In this document: piece by piece, positions 32,403 to 44,897 of the stretch
How the letters are laid out: each line of letters starts with the position of its first letter
How positions within the stretch are numbered: position 1 is the stretch's first letter
Origin: Nepenthes gracilis
Taxonomy: Eukaryota > Streptophyta > Magnoliopsida > Caryophyllales > Nepenthaceae
NCBI GenBank assembly: GCA_033239525.1
Contig: BSYO01000016.1
Span: 9,435,045-9,499,044, forward strand
Direction of reading: 5' to 3'
DNA: 64,000 nt
Position numbers and translations under genes: made by a program
The notes under the pieces: generated by a model
Seen by the model: only the letters and a program-made list of their open reading frames with translations
The model's database searches: none
What the model was told of the DNA's origin: nothing

Positions 32403-34047
32403 ATGAAGATTCAATGCGACGTGTGTGAGAAGAAACAGGCGGTGGTGCTATGTCCGGCGGATGAGGCGGCGCTTTGCGAAGGCTGCGACCATCGGGTGCA
32501 CCATGCCAATAAGCTTTCCAGCAAGCATCTCCGTTTCTCTCTCATCCCAAATGCCAAAGAAGCTCCTCAGTGCGACATCTGCCAAGTACTCTCAAACCCC
32601 CCCTCTCTCTCTCTCTCTCTATCCGTACAATTGTTCCGCAAGATTTTATAATCCAGGTATCAAATGTATTGATAGAGTAGTTCAATTAAGGAAAGCCAGA
32701 GATGTCTGCAGTGGATGGAAAATCCTTATGCCCAAACAATCTTATTTCCAGACGGAGTACTGCGGTAGCCGTACTTCACAAAAGAAAGCACTGCAGTACG
32801 ACCTCTAGAAATTGAACGCTAACTGCTACCTCATTGGCTTTGGAAACATCTCTCAAACATTGAAGGTTTTGAGAACAGAATTTGAAAACAGAAAGGAAAC
32901 GTTTAGAATTTCATTTCATATATTCTTTTAAAAAGTTATTTGTTCATTTAAATCTCTCTTTCTCTCTCTCTCTCTCTACTATTAGGAGAGGCGCTCACTT
33001 GTGTTCTGCAGAGAAGACAGAGCGATTCTTTGCAGTGAATGCGACATATCAAAGCACATGGGGAATGAGCACGCACGAAAACACAACAGATTTCTTCTCA
33101 CAAGCATAAAACTCTCGGCCTCGTCTTCCGCCTATCCAACTTCTTCGTCTTCGTCGAGCGGCTACCGATCAGCCAATTACGACGCGGAGATTACGATTTC
33201 CGATCCTTCGATTGACAGAGCAGTGGAGGTTTCTAACGCCGAAATGTTCAGTCAAACTTCAAACTCAAATTCTGTCACGACGCCGTCGACAACCTATCAG
33301 ATCGGCGAACAAGGGTCAATTTCGATTAGCAACACGCCTGGATTGTTCACGGAAATGCCGCCGTCCGTGTTGCATTTTGAGGACTTTCCCTCTTCTGCTT
33401 CCCATCCAATCTATAAGGTTTGCAGTGCACCTTGCCTGTTCAGGGACATTAGGGTTTTGGTAGGACTATTTAAGACTCCTTTGGATGTGATTCAAATCGA
33501 AATGATTTAAGAAGTTTGATGGCAAGCCCAACTTCAATGGCCGGGCTTAATATCTGTCACCCTAAAAAAGTGGGTTCGATTGGGTATACAAAAAAAATTA
33601 AAATAAGAAAAATTATACAATGAAAAGGAAATATTTTTATATACACTTTAATCATATATAATACTCCTTTTATTAATTTATTTTTTTATAAGCCCATTGC
33701 TATATATATATAAATATGAATAAAAAGTGATATCATAAACTTTGTCCAAAAGAAATTCCTCTTAAAAAATTACAGGAAAAGGCATGGAAAAAACTCATGG
33801 TTAGTAGAGTTCTTATGACCTAGAGGAAAGGATTGATTTACTGATTTCATGTAAAATCGAACGAAATATTTTATCTTTTCTTTTTTTTTATTTTATTCTG
33901 CAGAGTTTTGACTATAATCTGCCGATCTTCGACCAGCAAGGAGAAATCAATGTCGCCGGTTCAGTTCCTTTTGGAGAGCTGAAAATGTGGGCACCTCAGG
34001 GACCATGTCTACCTTCAGATTTTCCCATCTTCTTCCCTACTATATAA
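32403..34047 (+). CDS. Double B-box zinc-finger protein, BBX20/21/22-like
   Basis: Three exons: 32403-32585, 32986-33417 and 33904-34047, with GT-AG introns of 400 and 486 bp, all splices between codons; 252 residues. The start is the first in-frame ATG. B-box 1: C5, C8, C17, D20, C25, C28, H33, H42 (MKIQCDVCEK to SSKH). B-box 2, split by intron 1: C57, C60, C69, D72, C77, C80, H85, H94. All zinc ligands are present. KHNRFLLTSIKLSA follows, a BBX20-22 signature, then a Ser-rich tail. No CCT domain. Arabidopsis relatives are nuclear co-regulators of photomorphogenesis that act with HY5 and are degraded through COP1. Exon 3 ends with LKMWAPQGP, like the W-V-P-Q tail of the clade. The SISEYL-LPGW-EDF motif is only partly recognisable (GSISISNTPG, LHFEDF). 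Looks functional. Splice sites are predicted, not proven. Confidence 0.92.
32603..32620 (+). repeat. (CT)n at the start of intron 1
   Basis: Nine CT units 17 bases after the donor site. Confidence 0.85.
32961..32978 (+). repeat. (TC)n at the end of intron 1
   Basis: Nine TC units that serve as the polypyrimidine tract before the acceptor AG at 32984-32985. Confidence 0.85.
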
Positions 34048-34440
34048 TATATAAAGCCCAGAAAAGCTTTGTGTTTTATTTGCTTTTACTTACTTTCTTT
34101 GTTTGGTGGCGGTGGCAATGGCGGCAGCGGCGGCGGTGGTGGTGGGGGGGAGCTTGTTTAAGCAGGAAATCAATGTCAAAGCAATCAGAATTTTGAATGA
34201 TGTGATGCAGTTTTTACCTCCCCCACCCCCCCCCCAAACGAGATGTGCAAATTTAAGTTTCTCTCGTTATGTATATTTAAAATAATATACGAGTATCTTA
34301 CCGAAGTTGATATTTATTTTAGGAAGCAGATGCAAACACCTAATAATTAAGAAGAAGTGTACTGCTGTATTCAGGTAAAGACGAGTGAGCATGAGAATAG
34401 AGCCCCTCAATTATGAAGATCGATTTCGCTGAGGACCACA
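34048..34440 (+). other. Probable 3' UTR of the B-box gene and downstream
   Basis: After the TAA at 34045 comes a T-rich stretch, a GGC/GGT-rich tract (34105-34155) and a C10 run (34222-34240). No gene. AATAAT-type signals near 34280 could end the transcript; I cannot decide which is used. Confidence 0.4.
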
Positions 34441-37011
34441 CGGTACTTTTTTTTTTTTTTTTTTCAATTTGGGGTCACGAAAACGTGACATGACAGCTAA
34501 GAGATTAGGATAAGTTACCTATATAAGATATATTAAAAATAGTAATTAGAATATTATTATTATTTTTTTGTTTGGTATAGCTAATGATTCAAATATTTAA
34601 TAGTTACGTACATTTTAGTTGTCAACTGTATCAACGAAATGGCATAGTATATACCTTAGCTGTTTGTATTATAATATATTATTTCAAAGAGTAGGTGGAA
34701 AGGTGACTCCTTACAGAATTGATGGAAACCTAATAAGCATGGAAAGGTGCCGTGAAAAAAGTGGAATTTTGGATAAACCTCAGCTGGCCCATGGACCGCC
34801 CCCCCTCCCTAATTTCTAAGGCCGGCGTTTGAATTATTTTTTTAATAAAGCATAGATCAATTCACGTTTTAGCTTTGTTAGATGACATGTGTACTTGGTT
34901 TTATTTTCGGATCCTATGAAACTTTTACAAAACGTTGCTGTAGACAATCCACGTTGCTGTACAAAATTATCTGATAAAATTTGAAGTCAAAAAGCATTGT
35001 ACGGACACATTTTTTCAATCAAAATCATAATCAACTTTATTATATTTTTGTTTGAATTTACAAGAAAGCAGTAATAGCATGTTTTCAAGTAAACAAATAC
35101 AATAATAAGCAACCTATATGAAAAAATTATTTTCAACTAAAAACAAAATTATGGGTCTTGAAATTTAAAAGCTTTTCACTATAATATGAGTGCAGTTAAT
35201 ATAATTTTATCAAAATTATCTTTAGATTAACAAAAGGTCATAAACAAATCAAGTAAAAAATGACAAAATAATAAATAAAAAAAACATGTAAAATAATTTA
35301 GCGTAACAACTAGAACAACAGATTATAGAATGGCAAAGATCAAAACATGATTCAAAACCCAATAACTAGTTAAATTTTTTCATATTCTCTCCATTTTATT
35401 TTGTCGTAGTTCGACGCTTAAAAAATGCTTGAAAATACTTTGCATTTTTGCACACACAAACTTTTCTAAGACAGAATCTATAATTGTTGAACCGTAAAAC
35501 TTCAACTGCTACTTAAGCAGTCAATCAATAACTCATATACAGTTAGTCAATTAAATTCTTCCTAGGCGCTGCTATATTACAAAGTTCTCTGAAAAATTTT
35601 TGCTTGAGTGAAATCTCATAAAAATATTGCACATACAATCCTATCGACATGTAAATCTGAAAACTGGTTGTTCAATGAGTGTAGAACCCACAAATGAGTG
35701 ATTTAGATCTGAACAGTGAGGAAGGAAGACACACCCAAGTGAGTGAAGAAACTTCTCAAAGTCCTAGGTACCTATCGGTGTAACATTTCAAATAAAGCAT
35801 GCAACAATGGGGAGGTATTATGTTTTTAGAAATTGATTGGATAATTACTAAAAAAAATAAAGATAATCAAATAGGGATAAAATTATTAAGTCTATTAAAA
35901 AAAGAGACAAATCCTCTGAAAAAACCGAGAAATAGTTGCAAATATAGCATAAATATGAAACAAGGGGAGTTATATAAAGCAATTTAAAAGTACTTGAAAA
36001 ATGTATATAAATAACTTTATCTATATTAAAACTTTAAGGACTGGTGTATTTAAACCAGCCTTTTCAAATATTACAACCTCGATAAATTATATTATATGTA
36101 CAATTTGAAATGCTCATTTGCACGTGCAGAAATATAAATTCATAGCCAAACCAACTTCCTAGTTAAATCGTCAAATATTGAGTGTATTACCTAACATAAC
36201 TATCGTCAAAGGGGGTTTTCTATTCTCGTCGAGAAATTTTCCACATACATTGTGTTTTTAACACTCAGAGGCAGCTATTTATTTTATTTATTTATTTATT
36301 TTTATTTTTCTCACAAGAAAACGATATGCCATGATCTTAACGACGACTTCTAAAAGACATCACTCTCTCTCTCTCTCTCTCTCTCTCGGCCATTTCCCTA
36401 TCGTTCATAAATGCAATGGGAAGACAAGGTTTTCTTTGACGTTGCGAACTCCAATGGAGAAAATCAATGAACAGTAAACTGCTGTGCAGAGGGGAAAAAT
36501 GAAGGAGCAAATTAATGAAGAAAAATGAATTATTTTGCTTTTGAATGAAAAAATATATATATATATTATTATCGATGGGTGACTGGAAAAGGTGGTTAAA
36601 TTTCTGTATAATGAAGAGTAACCTAAACATAATAACAACAGCTTAGGTGCAAATTTATCAATCCAAGAGAAAATTAATCTTAGGGTTGTTATTTTGATTT
36701 GGTTTTACTGGGAAATTAGGCTCCATCTCTTCAAGTGTTGCATGAGTACTGTAAGTGTTAACATGTTGGCCCTGCCTAACGTCTTACATTACTGTAATCT
36801 CTCCTCAAATCTGAACATCCATCTTCTTGGCTCAAACATATATAGATGGAGAAAAAAATAGTCCTGGTTGATTCCCTACATCCTCATTAGGTTGATCGAG
36901 TCTCGAAACCCCACAAGCTAGCATTGTGCTTGGTTTGCGGATGATGCTGGCTGTTAACACCAAAGCTATTGGGATTCATAACACACGTATAATTGTGCAA
37001 TAGAAACAAGA
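34441..37011. other. Intergenic, no gene recognised
   Basis: AT-rich with low-complexity runs: T18 at 34447, (CT)n at 36363-36387, ATTT units at 36280-36300, (TA)n at 36550. The ORFs here (for example 36337-36630 minus, whose Arg/Glu run is just the CT repeat) are not genes. Confidence 0.6.
36363..36387 (+). repeat. (CT)n microsatellite
   Basis: About twelve CT units, seen directly. Confidence 0.9.
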
Positions 37012-38712
37012 TGTCTTATCCCCAATTCCAAGGTTCGATTAAATTATTTTTAAACCATAACTTTTAGAAAAACTTTTTTATTTATCAACCTCCAACACCC
37101 AGTTAAAATATTGGGATACAAACCTAAAATGCGACAATTATCAACAAACGACTCAAAATGAAATAATCAAGCAAATTATATGACCCATAATACTATACCC
37201 GAAAGTTGCTCTGAATACTAACCATAAATAACCTTACAATATTCATAAGGAGATATACTCATACTAAAATCAGAGTAAACAAATTTGCAACTTATATATA
37301 CCATAGAACAAAACCAAAATATAATTAAATTATTGATAAAATATTTCCAAAACTAATTAATATAGAACCATTAAACCGAAGCAAAAAAAAAATCCTAAAT
37401 TTATTGTTATAAAACAAAATACATTATCTGAAATTCTAATTTCTAATTTTAGTCCTCGAGTACCTTTTGTATAAAGTTCCATCACCTATTAGTATGTTTT
37501 GAATCCTCTAATCTAGAAGGTTAGTAAAAATTAAAATAGAAGTGAGCTAATTAATTAGTATGGCATAAAATTTTTTATAATCGAACACACAATTTATATT
37601 AAAACTTGTTGCAAAAAATATGATCTAAAATTAGGTGCAATGTCATAAAATTTTCACAACATTGGTGTATAAATTTCATGTTGATAATTCAATTTTCATT
37701 TTCTAAATAATGTGTCATTCAAATATGTTCAAATCATACAACTTCTTGTAGACCAATAATTAGTAGAGTCTCACTGACAAAGAAATAATTAATTAAAATT
37801 TAAAAAATATATATTTTCACATAACCAAAAATTATATTTTACTATTTAAAATCCATAAGTGGGCTATATATATATAACTACATAGACAAAACCAAACACT
37901 GCTTTTAACTAACGGATAATAGTTACAAATATCTATTATTACTATAACATACTAAGACATGTTATAATATATCATCAACGATTCTCTACAATGGTCCATA
38001 CAAAATCAATCGAAAACTTTACTCATATACGAACAATTCTTTATATTTTTTCATACCGAAAAAAATATCTTTATCATTTAACTTATGTAGAATTTTTTTT
38101 CCTTAATTGTTCAAATACTTAGCATGTAAAAATTCATAATTCATGTGGGAACTAAATTATTAAATTTTTAAGGTATGTAAAAGCTATATTATGTAATTTT
38201 AAACTTACAAAAGCTATACACTTTAGAAATATAGAAATTTTGTGTGATTTTAGTGAAATTTTATCATTTCATTTTGACTATGAAACATGTTATAACAATT
38301 TAGTATAATTTCAAGGCACGCAAAGTATGTACTTAAAGATTTAGGATATGATAGAGTATTATATATGAAAATCAATACATATAAAAGCATCTAAATATAA
38401 TTTCAAAATATAGGTGAGTTTTAGTGCAAATCCTAGCTTGAAAACACAATAGATGCGGATTAAGGATAAATATTTTATAAAAATTACAAAGATTAGGAAT
38501 GAGAGTACACATATGTAAAGTATAAATAATTTAGCTATAAAATTATAGTATATATGAGTATTTGAGATAGTATATACATATAGAAATCAAAAAAATATAG
38601 TAATAAAAGAAAAGAAGGCTCAACATATACTTGTCTTATACTCAAATTTATCAAAATCATCCTTAGTTTCTCTTGAATCCTCAATCTCTAGCATTCTCTC
38701 TCTCTCATTCTC
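37012..38712 (-). repeat. LTR E, chromovirus-type, minus strand, truncated
   Basis: The low end TGTCTTATCCCC matches the low end of the D LTR (TGTCACATTCCG) at the same place. Shared blocks follow: 37855-37990 with 39460-39600 (CCATAAGTGGGCTATATATATAAC area) and 38600-38712 with 40220-40340 (the TTATCAAAATCATCC line and CT-rich run). It stops at 38712 where the D LTR begins, so the last 250 bp or so (the LTR start on the minus strand) are displaced or lost. I infer D inserted here. Confidence 0.65.
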
Positions 38713-40591
38713 TGTCACATTCCGAATTTCAATGCTATTATTAACAATTATCTAGTATTATTAATTAACTATTTAGTTATCTAATTAATATTGAACGTGA
38801 ATTTAACGTCGATACTATAACCAACTAAAATAAAATAATATAAATCATACACATGATCTAAAATATACAATATCTCATGTGACTCCGACACCGACCCAAC
38901 CATAACATCAGATTTTATGTAAGGAGTTATGTTTGAACCTAACAAAATCAGAGTAAATTGCATTCACATAAAATTTAATTGACCAACATTCATCCCATAA
39001 CGTACAAATAACCATTCGATTATCATATATTTACTAATTACTATCCGAAAATCATAAATACATTAACTGCTACCTAAAATCACAATACAATATTTTTAAT
39101 ATTTCATAACAGCTCATCCTTCAATCCTGATTATCTCTCAAGTATTCGAACCTATCATCTAAACCAGTTAGTAAAATAGAAGTAAGAAATTAGTTAAAAT
39201 TTTAGTAAGGTATATAATTTATAATTAAACTTACATAATTTACCTTAAAAACATATCAGAAGGAAGAATAGAATATAATGTAATGACATGAATTTTAGTT
39301 TTTTTTTTCTTTTCAATACTTAGCCAAATGCTGTATAAATTTATGCTCAAATATAGGAACCAAGGGCCAATAGAGCCTCAAAAATTAAAAGACTGGATAA
39401 TTAAAATTCGGGTTATATTTGTTTCCACACAATTAAAATTCATATGTTACTATTTAAGACCCGTAGGTTAGCCGTCATATATATAACCCTATAGATGGCG
39501 CTGAACGTCACTTTTATCCATAAATGATAGATTTGAATCTTAATTTATCATTATAATATATTAAGACATGTCATAATATACTACCCATTAAAATATAATT
39601 ATGATCTAATACATATTCTTATAAAAACTATACAATTTTCTTCATCTTTCTTAGTTTTCTCATCCCGGAGAAATTGCTAATAGTTTTTAACTTAATTATA
39701 GAGTTTTCTCTTTAAATTTCTAAAATTTCTCAACATGTAACATTTATGCTTTCTATAAAAAATAGTTATGATGTATTTTAAAAATATGGAATGCTAATTT
39801 AGCATGGTAGTGCAAGTAAAATTCAGCCAATGTGCAATAAAGTGTAGAAAATCAAGAATTCAAAACAATCTCAGCAAATTCCATCTTTTAAGCCAATATA
39901 TAGGGCAAATTCATGAATTTCAAGAACTTGCAGAGTATTATTTAACATGTTGGAACTTGTATAAATGAAATCCAAACTTAGAGAAATATTATACGACCAT
40001 TTTAGAACATGCATGATGAAATATTGTAGAATTCAGCTAAGTCTTACTATGTACATGAGTTTAGATATAAATTTTAGGTATTTTTACAACAAAAGGAAGA
40101 GAATTTTATATAATACTAAATGTAAACATCATAACTTTAAAATTATGTCATGTATAAGTATTTGAAATAAGATGTGCCTAGAGAATTGAAAAAAACAATA
40201 ACATGAGAAAAAAAGTTTGAATATATTTACCTTAATTCTAAATTACCAAAACTCTAGCTTGGATTCACTTAAATTGAGTTTCCTCGGCTTCCTCTCTCCC
40301 CTTCTCTCTCTCCTCCTTGTCTCATTCTCTCTCCTCTCTCAAATGTTATTAAAAATGACAAAAAATCGATGCCTAAAGAATTGACATGCAAAAAAACAAT
40401 AACATGAGCCAATTCACCTCGATGCTTCTATACTGTTTTTAGTGCTCAGGGGCAACCACACTATATGGGCATGCATTTTTCGAGATATCTACCAATTCAA
40501 TGTAATCTAATTTTTTCATCTTTTAATCTCAATTTTAATTATATTAACTTAATTATCATATTTATGATAAAATTTAAACTCAATCCTTACA
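38713..40591 (-). repeat. 3' LTR of D
   Basis: On the minus strand it starts TGTAAGGATTGAG at 40591, the same start as LTRs A (44240) and A' (54985), right after the purine tract at 40592-40604. It ends CGGAATGTGACA at 38713, like the GTGACA end usual for these LTRs. Segments pair with 43234-44239. Confidence 0.75.
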
Positions 40592-40604
40592 TTTCTCCCT
40601 TACT

Positions 40605-41860
40605 TATAAAAATTTCATCATCAAAATTTTATATTCCTTATTGAAGAAATAAGTGTGGATACTTATCCTGAATCTTATCTTCTCTTTCCCACAAGCCTTC
40701 TCGTATGAACAATTCATCCATAAGATTTTAATTAATAGAATTATCTTCATTTGATGCACTTGATCTCTTCTTCCCAAAATCTGAATTAGTTCCTCAATAT
40801 ACACCTAGTCTTCGTTTATCCTTAACGATTCGTATTCACTGATATGCGTCAGATCATACACATAATTTCGTAGTATCAACACATGAAACATATTATAAAC
40901 ATCCCCTAAATTGGGGGTAGAACTAATTTATAAGCTACATCACCAATTTTCTCTAAAATCTTTAACGGTCTAATAAACCTTTGTTTTAATTTTTCTTTAA
41001 TCCAAAACCTCAAAAGTTTCTTCAATAGAGATATCTTTAAAAATATATAGTCTCCAACATCAAAATTCAGTTATGATCTCCTTCTATTAGTATAATTCTT
41101 CTACATACTTTGAACAACTTTCAATTGATCATAAATTAGACGGATCTTATCAGACGTCTCTTGAATAACTTTAGGCCCTAATAGTCTCCCATCATCGGTC
41201 TCATCCCAATAAATAAGGAAACGGCATTTTCTTTCATATAAAACCTCAAATGGAGTCATACCGACACTATCTTGCTAACTATTACTATACGTAAATTCAG
41301 GTAATGATAAATAATCATCCCAATTGCCTTTCATCTCCATAATTGAAACTCTTAACATGTTCTCCAAAATCAAAATTGTTCACTTTGATTGTCTATCCGT
41401 TTGAGTATGATAAGTTGTATTGAATTTTAGATTGATCCCCAATTTTTTATGTAAACTCTTCTAAAATTTAGAAACAAACCTGGAGTCTCAATCTAATATT
41501 ATCAAAGATGGCATACCATGCAATCTCATCACCTCGTTAATATATAATCTTATCAGCTAATCTCTAGGGAACATCATCCGTACGATAATAAAATAGGCTA
41601 ATTTAGTGAGCTAATTCATAATCACCCAAATAGTATCATGATTCTCGGTATTCTGGATAATCCCATCATAAAATCCATTGTTATATCTTCCCATTTCAAG
41701 CTAGAAGTCGACATAGGTTATAATAGGCCGGGTAGCTTCTTGTGATCGGTCTTCACCTGTTGACAGATCAAGTATCTTCCAACATAAGCCACTATTTCTC
41801 TTTTCATATTCATCCACCAAAATAACTTATTCAAATCTTGATACACTTTGTTCAATTTTA
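40605..41860 (-). pseudogene. Integrase and C-terminal region of D
   Basis: On the minus strand, 41250-40900 gives RLLGP-like, then QETSDKIRLIYDQLKVVQS, FDVGDYIFLKISLLKKLLRF, RPLKILEKIGDVAYKLVLPP, the linker and C-terminal module of Del/Tekay integrases. The same module is in C at 58740-59000. Higher up, the core domain (SRLTK-like, FDWDYL) is present to about 41860 with many stops. Enzyme dead. Confidence 0.7.
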
Positions 41861-42740
41861 AGTGGATAGTATACTTCGATCAATGAGTTTTATTCATGAC
41901 TTCCTCTTTCAAATCTCCAATATCTGGCACACATATTCGATTTTAAAACTTCAAAACTCTATTTGCTCGAACACTGAAATCATCTCGAGAGTCTCTATTC
42001 AAATTAACAGCAATGTTTGCCAAGAATGGATTATCCACATGAGCCTCTTTAATTCTATCCAAATTTTTTAATTACACTTTAAAATACAATAATATCATCC
42101 GAATACCTTGAAAGTGTCTTTTAATATCAAAATGCTTCATATATTTCAACATCTTCATCTCCTTGATCCTCAAATGAGCTACAAAGATTATCATTTGACG
42201 ATTTAAAGAATCTGCCATAACATTAGCCCTTTTCGATTGGTACTAAATCTCGCAATCATAATCCTTTAAAAAGTTTATCTATTTCTACTACCTTATATTC
42301 ACTTCCTTTTAAGAGAACAAGTATTTTATATTCCTGTGTTCTGAATATACCAGGAATCTCTTGCTATATAAATAATATCTTCAAATCTTCAATACAAAAA
42401 TTACCATCATTAATTCTAAATCATATGTCAAGTAATTCCTTTCAGGTGTCTTTAGTTGCCTTGACCCATAAACAATCACTTGCCCATATTGAATTAAAAC
42501 ATATCCTAGCCTAATTTTAGACGTATCACAATATACTACCAATTTTCAGATCCTTCAGGAATCATCAAAATCGAAAAAGTCACCAAACGATCATTCAACT
42601 CCTAGAAACTTCTTTCTGTCCAATCAAATTTGATTTCTTTCCATGTCAATCAGGTTAATGACATGACAATTTTGAAAAATTCTCGATAAACCTTCGATTA
42701 TAGCATGTTATTTCCAAAAAGCTCATAACTTTGGTCACCA
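41861..42740 (-). pseudogene. RNase H and reverse-transcriptase end of D
   Basis: On the minus strand from 42740: LTMVTKVMSFLEITCYNRRF, then IENFSK (the end of reverse transcriptase), the RNase H start near 42560, YLTYDLELMMVIFVL-like near 42420, KGLWLRDLVPIEKG near 42260. The sequence begins abruptly at about 42740, so the reverse transcriptase palm is absent. Confidence 0.65.
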
Positions 42741-43233
42741 TTGTAAGTTGACCATATTTTAAGGATGAAATTGAAGTGAACCTCAAATGGATGTTAAAAA
42801 TCTTCATCTTTTTTTTTTTTCTCTTTTCTTCTTCTTCATACAGCGACGCTTGTGTTTAAATGCTATGAATGTACCTTAAAAATCACTTCAGGGTTTTTAT
42901 AAACTAAGCTTGAATTCGAAGACTGACTTAAATGCTAACTAGTATTGGAACACCAAAGATAAATTTTGTCTATTTGCCCCTTCTGATATTAGTGCATAAA
43001 CGTCTCTCAAACATCCCTACTATTGCTCCCCATACACATGTGCCTTCTCGAGTGTCGATCTCTTATACACTCTAATCATTCATTCAAGTTAATCCTCACA
43101 TTGAAATTTAACAAAGCGCATGATAACCTATCTATTAAGTGTGAAAATTATAAGGAAATGACCCAAAAGATTCATAACAAACTTCCCTTGATGACCTTGT
43201 GGGAGACCTCTTGCCTACTTTGCAACTATCATT
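42741..43233. other. Unassigned segment inside D
   Basis: Here gag, protease and most of reverse transcriptase should be, but I cannot recognise any of them. It contains a T-rich run (42811-42830) and an open frame of 105 codons (43023-43340, +) with no known domain that runs into the LTR, so it is likely chance. Confidence 0.4.
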
Positions 43234-44239
43234 GTCATGTCTCAATACTCAATTGTCTTATAGTCATTAATGTGATCATTCCTTTAATAAATAATAAGTT
43301 TAAATTAACGAAGAATATGAGTTTCACGTTGATATCCTAACCAATCCAAGAGAATATATATATTAATTCAAACACAAGACCCAAAAGATACCGTAGCCAA
43401 AAGTGGTTTTGAAATTCTAACTATACTAGGATATCAAAATATATATAAGGAGATACGTCTAAATAATATAAATTAGAGTTAACATATCTAGACATCATAA
43501 TATTTTTTATACTAAACCATTGTCTGAATTGTATAAGCATTAAATAACTATTCAAAAACTAAATACAACATCACATTCTAATAAAATCCTAACTAATTTC
43601 TTCCTTAATCTGCTCTTCCTTCAAGATCCTAACATATAAGTACTTGAGTTACTAATGTGAATGGGGTTAGATAAAAAATAAAAGTAAGAGTGAATTGAAA
43701 ACTCAGAAAAATATATAATTTCATAATTAAAAATATAATTTACATAAAAACATGCTAGAAAGAGTAATGAATCAAATTCATAAGAAATATCATAAATTCC
43801 ATGATAAATGTGTACAACTTTTTAAATTTTTTTCATTCTCATTCAGATTATACCATAAAATTCATACTCAATATGCAATTTCTTAAGGATGAAAGACCAG
43901 TGGGGCCTTATCGACTAAAGAAGTAAATAATCAAAGCTTGAATTTTATTTATTTTTACACAATTAAAAGTCTTATATTACTATTTAGGTGGGTCGTCATA
44001 CATATATCTCTACAGATGGAGTTATATACCACTTTACCCTACGGATGATAGGTTTGAACCTCCATTACCGCTAGAATATATTATGGCATATAATAATATA
44101 CCACCCGCTAAATTTATTACAATTGTCTAATATTTAGACATATAAAAAATCTACATAATTTCATATAATTCTTATATTTTCTCAATTCAAAAAAAAATAT
44201 TCTTAGTCATTTAATAAATTGTAGAGGTTTCTCCATAAT
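43234..44239 (-). repeat. 5' LTR of D, truncated by element A
   Basis: 43300-43370 matches 38790-38860 (ATTAACG-, GATATCCTAACCAA against GATACTATAACCAA), and 43985-44130 matches 39465-39600. It breaks off at 44239, the place equal to about 39710 of the 3' LTR, where TGTAAGGCTTGAG of element A begins. Confidence 0.65.
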
Positions 44240-44897
44240 TGTAAGGCTTGAGCTCTTGATTTATAATAAATATAATTAATTAAGATAATATAATTAAAAT
44301 TAATGTCAAAGAATAATAAAAATTGGGTCGAAAGTTAAGCTTGGACCGAGAGAAAGGATTCCTATGCGGCGCTTGACCAATGCCTAAGCACCAAATGCCA
44401 TGAGCCAACACCCAACACACACGTGACAGGAGGCTCGAGCGTGCGCAACCCGTGGGCTTTGCACTTGAGAGCGCAGCTATCCAAAGAATTCTAAATTAAG
44501 TGGATCAATGCTTGAATTTTGATAAATTAGAGTTAAGGCAAGCGCATCCCATACTTTTTTTTCTCTTATTGCTATTCTTTACTGAATTTTTTGATCAATT
44601 CTTGCTCCGTTACTCCTGTATCTTCTGATTTCTAAAGCTATAATAATATTATTTAACATGCATGTGTATTTTTCTTCATTTTGTTAAAAAAATGCATAAA
44701 ATTTATATCCAACTTTATGAACAATGTCTTGTGTAGCTAATTTTTGAATTTTCTTGACTTGTATATGTTAAAAGCATAATTTAATGGTCTTATATGTAAT
44801 AAATTTTGCACCTCTTACCACTGTATGTTTTGCACTCTAATTATTTGCTTGTATGTTCTGAATTTTATTAAATTTGGCTCTACATGTAGGCTATTTA
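44240..44897 (+). repeat. 5' LTR of A, first part
   Basis: Starts TGTAAGGCTTGAGC and aligns with 54985-55694 (for example CTTGAATTTTGATAAATTAGAGTTAAGG in both). Interrupted at 44897 by element B. Confidence 0.85.
44893..44897. repeat. Left target-site duplication of B (ATTTA)
   Basis: ATTTA before B equals 51373-51377 after it. The uninterrupted LTR copy at 55692-55705 reads GGCAATTTAAGTTAAAG, which shows the empty site. Confidence 0.88.

Larger units (their letters stand above)
38713..44239 (-). mobile_element. Chromovirus element D (minus strand), cut by element A
   Basis: Low to high: 3' LTR, polypurine tract, integrase with C-terminal region, RNase H and end of reverse transcriptase, an unassigned part, then a 5' LTR cut at 44239 where element A starts. 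Gag, protease and most of reverse transcriptase are missing. Del/Tekay-like judging by the sequence of the C-terminal integrase region and by LTR similarity with A and C. All frames are broken. Confidence 0.75.

Noticed and set aside
33001..33510. 169-codon ORF reading through exon 2 into intron 2
   Set aside because: The last 31 codons lie beyond a good donor site (AAG/GT at 33417), and exon 3 continues the protein in frame with a tail similar to the family. The ORF also has no ATG at its start; exon 1 is needed for B-box 2.
34103..34285. Small Gly/Ala-rich ORF after the B-box gene
   Set aside because: It is the translation of a GGC/GGT-rich tract and a C run in the probable 3' UTR; no codon structure and no known domain.
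36337..36630. 97-codon minus-strand ORF with an Arg/Glu repeat
   Set aside because: The Arg-Glu run is the reverse of a CT microsatellite; the rest is AT-rich low-complexity sequence.
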